Positions 33,116 through 38,879 of a stretch of DNA of 38,879 bases are shown in pieces. The notes beneath the pieces are model-generated. The model ran no database searches, had not been told where the DNA came from, and saw only the letters and a program-made list of their open reading frames with translations. A program made the position numbers and the translations under genes. How positions within the stretch are numbered: position 1 is the first letter of the stretch; each line of letters begins with the position of its first letter. The stretch comes from Bdellovibrionia bacterium (GTDB lineage Bacteria; Bdellovibrionota; Bdellovibrionia; Bdellovibrionales; JAGQZY01): assembly GCA_030424665.1 (NCBI GenBank), contig JAUHWN010000020.1, positions 1 through 38,879 of the forward strand, read 5' to 3'.

Positions 33116-34762
33116 TCAAAAGTTCATATGAAACGTGTCGTAATAGAGGCGCTCAATTTCTGTTCTTGAAGATAGAAATGTTTCTCGAGCTGATTCCGAA
33201 TCTGTCTTTTGCTGGGGATAGTCCAAATTGTAGTGAGTGCCTCTTGATTCGTGGCGCATTCGCGCAGCTTGAACAGTGAGGTCGGCAACCAGGGCCAAGT
33301 TCCTTAACTCAACAAAGTCTTTGTCGAGATGAAAGGAGCGAAAATGGTATTCAACTTCTTGGCGAATGTATTTTAGGCGAATTTGTGCTCGCGTGAGTCT
33401 TTCATTTGAGCGAACAATTCCCACATAATTCCACATCAAGCGTCGAACTTCATCCCAAAGGTGACCAATGAGCATTTTTTCGTCCTCATCAGTTGATTCG
33501 ACTTCTCGCCATTTAGGAATATTTTTGATTTCGATTTTACTCGGTTCATCAGCTTTTGTTGCCAGGTATTGAGCAGACTCATGGGCGGTTACTAGACACT
33601 CCAAGAGAGAATTACTGGCAAGGCGATTAGCTCCATGAAGACCCGTGCACGCTGTTTCACCCACGGCAAAAAGACCTTCGATATCAGTTCGTCCATACTG
33701 ATCCACTAAAATGCCGCCACACTGGTAATGGGCCGCGGGAACGACGGGAACAGCTTGTTTCGTCATATCGTAACCAAATTCAAGACACTTTTCGTAAATT
33801 TTTGGAAACTTACTGATGATCATGTCTCTATCTTGATGACTGATGTCCAAGTAAACACATTCGTCGCCCGTTCTTTTCATTTCTGCATCGATTGCTCGAG
33901 CAACAATATCTCTAGGGGCGAGTTCTCCTCTTTCATCATGCTTGAGAACAAACCGTTCTCCTTTTGAATTGAGAAGATGTCCCCCTTCACCGCGAACGGC
34001 TTCGGAAATAAGAAAATTTCTCGCAAGAGGATGATAAAGGCAGGTCGGATGAAATTGAGTAAACTCTAAATTGGCAATTCGAGCACCCGCACGGTAGGCC
34101 ATGGCCATGCCATCTCCAGTAGCTCCTCCCCAGTTCGAGGTATAGAGGTAAACTTTTCCTGCGCCACCTGTTGCTAACATAGTGAAGTTGGCAAAAAGGG
34201 TGCTGACTTCTTTAGTTTTCGAATTGTAGATATAAGCGCCTTGGCAGGTCCTAGGGCCTGCTGACTCGGGCTTTGTTTCGTGATTGGTTACCAGGTCGAG
34301 AGCAATGGTGTTTTCTAAAATTTCAATATTGGGGTGGGCCATTGCCGTTTTCAAAAGAGCTTGGTGAATAGCTCGGCCAGTTTGATCTTGTACGTGTAAT
34401 ATTCGGCGTTTAGAGTGTCCGCCCTCTTTGTTGAGATCGGGGCCGAGGGTGTTGCCGTATGCGTCAAACTGAACTCCCCAGGAAATCAAATCCTGGATGC
34501 GTTCCGGCCCGGATTCCACCATCCTTTGCACGACTTCCGGGCGACAGAGTCCTGCTCCCGCTTTGAGGGTATCTTGGATGTGTTGATCGAAGCTATCAAC
34601 CTCAGAAATAACTGCGGCAATTCCCCCTTGGGCCATACTCGTATTTGTTTGATCAAGTTCGCTCTTAGAAACGATTAAAACCTTAAAATTTTCTGCTGAT
34701 TTAAGGGCAAAAGCGAGGCCTGCGAGGCCAGATCCAATAACGAGCACTTCAGTTTGTTTCAT
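33116..34762 (-). CDS. nadB: L-aspartate oxidase
   Basis: NadB oxidises L-aspartate to iminoaspartate, the first step of de novo NAD synthesis, in the cytoplasm with FAD. At 548 residues it fits the family. The N-terminal dinucleotide-binding VLVIGSGLAGLAFAL has Gly10, Gly12 and Gly15. TSMAQGGIAAV follows near residue 42. FTQFHPTCLYHP and ISEAVRGEGGHLLN distinguish NadB-type flavoproteins from succinate dehydrogenase. CGGILVDQYGRTDIEGLFAVGE and LHGANRLASNSLLE complete the FAD domain, and a helical C-terminal domain follows. No nadA or nadC is adjacent. The ribosome site is weak. It is divergent from the kinase-like gene at 34891. Confidence 0.95.
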   Translation of the reverse strand: MKQTEVLVIGSGLAGLAFALKSAENFKVLIVSKSELDQTNTSMAQGGIAAVISEVDSFDQHIQDTLKAGAGLCRPEVVQRMVESGPERIQDLISWGVQFDAYGNTLGPDLNKEGGHSKRRILHVQDQTGRAIHQALLKTAMAHPNIEILENTIALDLVTNHETKPESAGPRTCQGAYIYNSKTKEVSTLFANFTMLATGGAGKVYLYTSNWGGATGDGMAMAYRAGARIANLEFTQFHPTCLYHPLARNFLISEAVRGEGGHLLNSKGERFVLKHDERGELAPRDIVARAIDAEMKRTGDECVYLDISHQDRDMIISKFPKIYEKCLEFGYDMTKQAVPVVPAAHYQCGGILVDQYGRTDIEGLFAVGETACTGLHGANRLASNSLLECLVTAHESAQYLATKADEPSKIEIKNIPKWREVESTDEDEKMLIGHLWDEVRRLMWNYVGIVRSNERLTRAQIRLKYIRQEVEYHFRSFHLDKDFVELRNLALVADLTVQAARMRHESRGTHYNLDYPQQKTDSESARETFLSSRTEIERLYYDTFHMNF

Positions 34763-34829
34763 GGGCCTAGTGTATATCCGTTTGCTGGTTGGATGTCACC
34801 CTTCAAACCTAGACCATTGCAGCCGGTCC

Positions 34830-34858
34830 TTGATCTCGTCCTGGTCCTAAAACATAAT
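34830..34858 (+). promoter_or_regulatory. Sigma-70-like promoter of the histidine-kinase-like gene
   Basis: TTGATC (34830-34835) and CATAAT (34853-34858) are separated by exactly 17 bases, with 4/6 and 5/6 matches. The GTG start at 34891 is 32 bases further, with AGGAGA (34875-34880) between. This is the best-formed promoter in the window together with that of coaE. Confidence 0.6.
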
Positions 34859-34890
34859 AATGACGTAGGTTTAGAGGAGAATCCCAGATC

Positions 34891-37800
34891 GTGAAATTAC
34901 ATTGGAAATTAGTTCTAATTCCTTGCCTCAGTTTGGCCATAGTTCTGCTCACTTTGGCGTGGAGAACAGAGCAACTCATCCTCAATGATAAGACTCAATT
35001 TTCTTTGGATGCGGCAGAAAAACAATTGAACCCTTTAAAGAGAGTGATTTCTGATCGAGTGGCGTCAGCCTTGATTACATTACAGCGAGCCGCACTTTCC
35101 AAAGAAGCGGCCGAGGGAACTGCTACTCTCCCTTTTTTTGGCGACTTTCAAGCCATCAGTCTTTTTGCTGTTGATGAAAGTAATCGATGGTCTCCGCAAT
35201 GGACTCTTAAAGAAAAATCGTCACGGGCACTGAAGTGGCCCGAAGGTTTAATAAAAAAATTTGGCGAATCCTTGCCTTTTGCCAAAGTAAAGAAGAACGA
35301 AGTTTATTGGGAGAGAGTTGCAACCAGTCCTGCGGATTCCTATTTTATGCTGGCAACTCGATCAACAATAAAAATTCAACGTCAATTGTCTCCCGGTCAG
35401 GGCGAAGATATGGAGAGTCTTCCCGAGCAAGCTATGAGCGAGAGTCGTGAAGTCATCATGCTTGGAGTTTTTAAAAAGAACTGGATCCAAGATTTTGTAA
35501 ATGATTACCGAGGTAGTTACGAGGAAGTTGTCGTTTTCAATGAGGTGGGAAGAGCCCAAGCACACACGAGCATTAGTTTGATTGGCAAGGATTTAAGTGC
35601 CAGCAAAATTGTTAAAGACTCCATTGCCAATAAAAGTCTCAACCAGCCACGAGAATATTCTGACGAAAAAGGAGATCGGTTCTTTGGAATCACCGATCGA
35701 ATTCCTCTGACCAATTTGTATACTTCCATTGCCTTGCCGCGAGAGTTTATTTTTAGAGTCAACAACGCCTATCGTGAAACTCTGTTTGCGGTTGGTACTG
35801 GGGCTCTCATCATCGTTTTTATTTTTGTTTTTCTTATCGGGCAAAACTTCTCGATGCGCGCAAAGGCTCTAACACGCTTTGTTGGCGAGTTGGCTGAGGG
35901 GAATTATGACCTACAGCTCATACCAAAATCAAAAGACGAGTTAGGTCTTCTCGGAGTGGCAATTGCTAAACTTCAGTCGGTTCTCGTGACCCAAAAAAAT
36001 CGAGGACCTTCAACAGATGATTATCAGTCGGAGCGAATGGCTGCCTATTCTCAGTTGGGTAAGGGTATTGTTGGAACGATCAAAGAACCACTTATGACAA
36101 TTCTGGGTCACGCCCAGATGGCTCGATCGAAAGCTCCTGACGAAACTAAAGATCACTACGTGGTGATTGAAAGAGAAGTGAGAAGGGCAAAGTCGATCAT
36201 TGAAAAACTCGGTCGTTTTGTTGGACTCGACCAGGTAGAGCATACAGAGTTAAACCTAGGGCCAATACTCAACAGCACTTTGCAAAACCTCTCATCTGAG
36301 ATGGAAGAGCATGGTGTGAGCCTTCTTAAGTCGATCAACGAAGTCGAAGCCATCGTTGGGCATGAAAACCAAGTGCGAACAATTATCAATTCAGTTTGTA
36401 TGAATGCCGCTGAAGCTATGAAGGTTTCTGAGACGAAAGAAATTCGGGTGGGCTTGTCGCAGAGGGACTCTTATATTCGACTGTCTTTTGAAGATACCGG
36501 CCCTGGAATGAGCGAAGAAGATAAGGCGCGACTCTTTGAACCTTTTTACTCGAAAAAAGAAGAAGATGAGAATTTGGGGTTGGGAATGGCCTTGGTCTTG
36601 GGAATCGTCAATGAGCACGGAGCGAAAATCTCTGTTCATTCAGAGCAAGGGCAAGGAACTCAAATATTTATCGATTTTCCTTCGGCGACAATGAAAAATA
36701 GTGTTGCACCTTCTGTTTTGAATCACAATTTAGATATGCCGGCGAAAGATTTTCCTAAGGAGTTGTCGGGAGCCCAGGCTTTGGATGGTCAGGATGCCGA
36801 ACAACTCCCCGTAGCGCCAGAGGTCGATGAAATTACTTTCGTGGGTGAAGAGCAGAGCTTTGTCGAAGCCCCTAATGAGGAAGTGGATTCGCTCGAGGGG
36901 GCATCAGAGGCTCGCGAAGAAAATGATTCCGCTGAACCCCAGGGGGAGTCAAATATCGTTCAGTTTGAAAATTACTCGAAACCTGCCACTGGCAATGAGG
37001 GTGAAGAAAAGGTTGAGCTCGAATTAGAAGACGACGAACGACCGACAAACCTTGAGTTAGAACCAAGTGAAATCCCTGAAGAATCCTTAGAGGCATTGGA
37101 AGCGGAAGAACTTCAAGAGGATAGCCTAGGTGAAGAACAAAGTGAAGACGATGACGAAGGTGTAGGTGAAGGTGAACGTGCCGGTGAAAGAAAAGGTGAG
37201 ACGGAAGAACTGGAGTCCATCAGTCTAGAGGACATTCCATCTGAGTCCATTGAGGAGAGCGATTTAGAAAGTGAAGAACAATTCGAAGCTCATGCCGAGA
37301 ATCCGGACCCAGAGCCAATTGAAGAGCAAACCATAGAACAAAATGAGGCTCAAGGCAGTGAAGGAGCCGATCCCTTGTCCGAAGAGAGTGAGATCTTTAC
37401 TGTCTCCGTCGAACGAAGCGAAGTGGGGCCCGAGTCGTCCCCCATTCATCAATTAGAGCAGATTGATGAGATGGTTGAAGGTGATTCAGACTTTGTTAGT
37501 CCCAGTTTAAAAAAGTTCGAAGATGAAATAGAAGAGGCTTTAGAGCGGGGCGGAACGGCTGAATTTGAAATTAATGAGAGCGAACCGACTTCTGATCACA
37601 TCGAGACTGATATCTCTGACTTGGATGAATTAGAGAGCCAGGAATCGAGTAGTACTATCGTGGCTTCTAGTAGTATTTTGGAGCAATTGAATCGCAAGGT
37701 TGCTGAACCTCCGCGAGTCGATGAGGTTTCTGATGAAGAGAGTGACCCTTTTTACCCTTCGAGCCCAAGTATTTCTTTAGATGAGCTCAATGACATTGAA

Positions 37801-38022
37801 GATCGTTCTCACTTGCCCAAGAAACCAAGTTCTCCACCAAAAAGTTATTTGCAGGAGAATGAGAAAAAAGAAGAAGTTTCCTTATCAGAAGCTGATGGTG
37901 ATCAGGTTGAAGACAAGGAAGAGTCGGCAGAGACACTGGCTCAAGAGGAGAGGCTAACTCGTTCGCAATTAAAGAGTCGTCGCAACTCGAAATTAAAGGT
38001 GCGCAGACCAAAGAGAAAATGA
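34891..38022 (+). CDS. Membrane histidine-kinase-like protein lacking the phospho-acceptor His, with acidic tail
   Basis: The 1,043-residue protein has one helix at about 7-23, a periplasmic sensor region (about 25-293) that looks Cache-like (EVVVFNEVGRAQAHTSISLI, then GITDRIPLTNLYTSIALP), a second helix (about 296-316) and a HAMP-like segment to about 368. The dimerisation region reads GKGIVGTIKEPLMTILGHAQ. The normal HExxNPL histidine aligns with Gly395, so the phospho-acceptor appears lost; His407 is elsewhere in the helix. The ATPase domain keeps its N box (NAAEAM, Asn505), G1 (DTGPGM, about 535), F box (FEPFYSKK) and G2 (LGLGMAL). From about 610 to 1,030 follows a disordered stretch dominated by Glu, Asp and Ser, then a basic end (KVRRPKRK). 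The next gene starts after 6 bases. Confidence 0.88.
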   Translation: MKLHWKLVLIPCLSLAIVLLTLAWRTEQLILNDKTQFSLDAAEKQLNPLKRVISDRVASALITLQRAALSKEAAEGTATLPFFGDFQAISLFAVDESNRWSPQWTLKEKSSRALKWPEGLIKKFGESLPFAKVKKNEVYWERVATSPADSYFMLATRSTIKIQRQLSPGQGEDMESLPEQAMSESREVIMLGVFKKNWIQDFVNDYRGSYEEVVVFNEVGRAQAHTSISLIGKDLSASKIVKDSIANKSLNQPREYSDEKGDRFFGITDRIPLTNLYTSIALPREFIFRVNNAYRETLFAVGTGALIIVFIFVFLIGQNFSMRAKALTRFVGELAEGNYDLQLIPKSKDELGLLGVAIAKLQSVLVTQKNRGPSTDDYQSERMAAYSQLGKGIVGTIKEPLMTILGHAQMARSKAPDETKDHYVVIEREVRRAKSIIEKLGRFVGLDQVEHTELNLGPILNSTLQNLSSEMEEHGVSLLKSINEVEAIVGHENQVRTIINSVCMNAAEAMKVSETKEIRVGLSQRDSYIRLSFEDTGPGMSEEDKARLFEPFYSKKEEDENLGLGMALVLGIVNEHGAKISVHSEQGQGTQIFIDFPSATMKNSVAPSVLNHNLDMPAKDFPKELSGAQALDGQDAEQLPVAPEVDEITFVGEEQSFVEAPNEEVDSLEGASEAREENDSAEPQGESNIVQFENYSKPATGNEGEEKVELELEDDERPTNLELEPSEIPEESLEALEAEELQEDSLGEEQSEDDDEGVGEGERAGERKGETEELESISLEDIPSESIEESDLESEEQFEAHAENPDPEPIEEQTIEQNEAQGSEGADPLSEESEIFTVSVERSEVGPESSPIHQLEQIDEMVEGDSDFVSPSLKKFEDEIEEALERGGTAEFEINESEPTSDHIETDISDLDELESQESSSTIVASSSILEQLNRKVAEPPRVDEVSDEESDPFYPSSPSISLDELNDIEDRSHLPKKPSSPPKSYLQENEKKEEVSLSEADGDQVEDKEESAETLAQEERLTRSQLKSRRNSKLKVRRPKRK

Positions 38023-38028
38023 GGCTGA

Positions 38029-38879
38029 ATGAAAGTTGCTGACTACAGGTCAGAAATTTTAATATACCTTCTGAACCCAGATTATACGCAAGCACAGGCG
38101 CAGACAGGGGTGATGACTAGTGTTGGATACCAGGCCCGGTTTTTTCCGACCGTCGACTTGTTTTTTCAGGCTTGTAATACTGAGCCGCCCCATCTTGTAC
38201 TTATTGATGCCGATGTTTTCAATGATGATATCGAGGACTTTTACCACCAGATAAAGAACGTTTCCGAAGAAATCCTTATTTGTCTCTTTACGAGTACTAA
38301 AAACATGCTTAATACCCTGCAGTTTATTAGTCAGGGATTTGCCTATGATTACATTATGACACCTATGGTTTCGTCTTTGGACTTGATACAGAAACTTGAT
38401 AGAGCGACGGAGCTCTTGTTGATTGGTTACGAAAACGAAGAGCTTCTCGAGGAGCTTGAAGGTAAGAACTTCAAAGAGGTCGTCGAATCCATAGCTTCTA
38501 CAGAGATCGAACCCCAAGAGGCATCTGAGGAAATCGAACCGGAACAGGAATTAGACTACGATCCGGTATTTGAATTTCTACAAGAGGTTAAGCTGATTAG
38601 AGATAAAGACATTATTATTCAGCGATATATGGAGAAACTGAGTACCTCTTTGAACATGACTCCTATTATTTTTTTAAAGTACTTACCGAATCAGCTTGCC
38701 CTGGGGCTGAAGCACAGTGTTTTTGTGCCCAATATAAATCTCCAGGGAATTGGTCTTCAATTGCGAGGAGTTCCTCCCAATTTGATTCCTCGCCATTTAG
38801 AGAATCCTAATGAACTCCCTCAGCTTCATGCCATGATGAAAAAAGTTTTTAACAAAGAAAGTTTTTTCTCGACCCCCTT
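38029..38879 (+). CDS. Degenerate response-regulator receiver protein, partial
   Basis: This frame starts at ATG 38029, 6 bases after the kinase-like gene, and is still open at the right edge (283 full codons). Residues about 1-125 look like a receiver domain: first strand EILIYLLNPD, third strand HLVLIDADVFNDD with Asp60 at the phosphorylation position, LICLFTST with the conserved Ser/Thr, and AYDYIMTPM. The paired acidic residues of strand 1 are replaced, and the conserved Lys is Thr111, so normal phosphorylation is doubtful. A Glu/Pro-rich linker (about 150-178) follows. Then comes an unassigned domain with FLKYLPNQLALGLKHSVFV and RGVPPNLIPRH. With its neighbour it probably forms an unconventional signalling pair. 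Its end lies outside the window. Confidence 0.75.
   Translation, partial: MKVADYRSEILIYLLNPDYTQAQAQTGVMTSVGYQARFFPTVDLFFQACNTEPPHLVLIDADVFNDDIEDFYHQIKNVSEEILICLFTSTKNMLNTLQFISQGFAYDYIMTPMVSSLDLIQKLDRATELLLIGYENEELLEELEGKNFKEVVESIASTEIEPQEASEEIEPEQELDYDPVFEFLQEVKLIRDKDIIIQRYMEKLSTSLNMTPIIFLKYLPNQLALGLKHSVFVPNINLQGIGLQLRGVPPNLIPRHLENPNELPQLHAMMKKVFNKESFFSTP

Noticed and set aside
33090..33116. AT-rich hairpin TTTTGAT / ATCAAAA between two convergent genes as a bidirectional terminator
   Set aside because: The stem is only seven A/T-rich pairs with no GC core, too weak to call.
1..38879. tRNA, rRNA, CRISPR array, prophage or insertion sequence
   Set aside because: No cloverleaf-type or rRNA sequence, no regularly spaced repeats, and no transposase or integrase motif was recognised on either strand.

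Overview
This window looks like chromosomal DNA from a Gram-negative, probably Bdellovibrio/Bacteriovorax-like bacterium (Bdellovibrionota). That placement is inference: there is no rRNA in the window. It rests on a compact murC-murB-ftsQ-ftsA-ftsZ division cluster, an LpxH-type lipid A phosphoesterase, AddAB-type repair genes, a Hanks-type Ser/Thr kinase with a PEGA domain, and many small exported beta-barrels and lipoproteins. I found no transposase, phage gene, CRISPR array, tRNA or rRNA.

Layout. 1-5846 (+): peptidoglycan and division genes (3' end of murC, murB, ftsQ, ftsA, ftsZ), then an lpxH-like gene. 5882-11421 (-): prlC-nadK-recN, then an anchored protein of unknown function whose gene lies between two perfect 26-bp inverted repeats. 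11591-13653: a Cys-rich lipoprotein (-) with a clear terminator, divergent from an exported protein plus beta-barrel pair (+). 13657-17666 (-): a Ser/Thr kinase and a long-chain acyl-CoA synthetase. 17831-18430 (+): coaE carrying an in-frame TAA. 18412-25257: outer-membrane beta-barrels alternating with lipoproteins. Three of the barrels are clear paralogues, and an unlisted 41-codon basic ORF precedes the second. 25267-31109 (+): addB-addA, closely linked to the last barrel gene. 31096-34762: a lipoprotein and an alpha/beta hydrolase (-), a small exported protein (+) and nadB (-). 34891-end (+): a large membrane histidine-kinase-like protein that lacks the phospho-acceptor histidine and ends in a very acidic tail, followed by a degenerate-receiver protein cut off by the window edge.

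How the genes work together. The left part builds and divides the cell wall and envelope. prlC-nadK-recN form a housekeeping operon. The centre is a surface region of porin-like barrels and lipoproteins that may pair up. AddAB and RecN both serve double-strand break repair. The kinase-like gene and the degenerate-receiver gene at the right edge sit 6 bases apart and probably form a non-canonical signalling module.

The observations most worth a second look are the coaE nonsense codon, the inverted-repeat-bounded gene at 5842-6786, the pseudo-kinase/pseudo-receiver pair at 34891-38879, the repeated barrel/lipoprotein arrangement at 18412-25257, and the small ORF at 22088-22213. No gene-free stretch exceeds 300 bases; the longest are described under the relevant sites.
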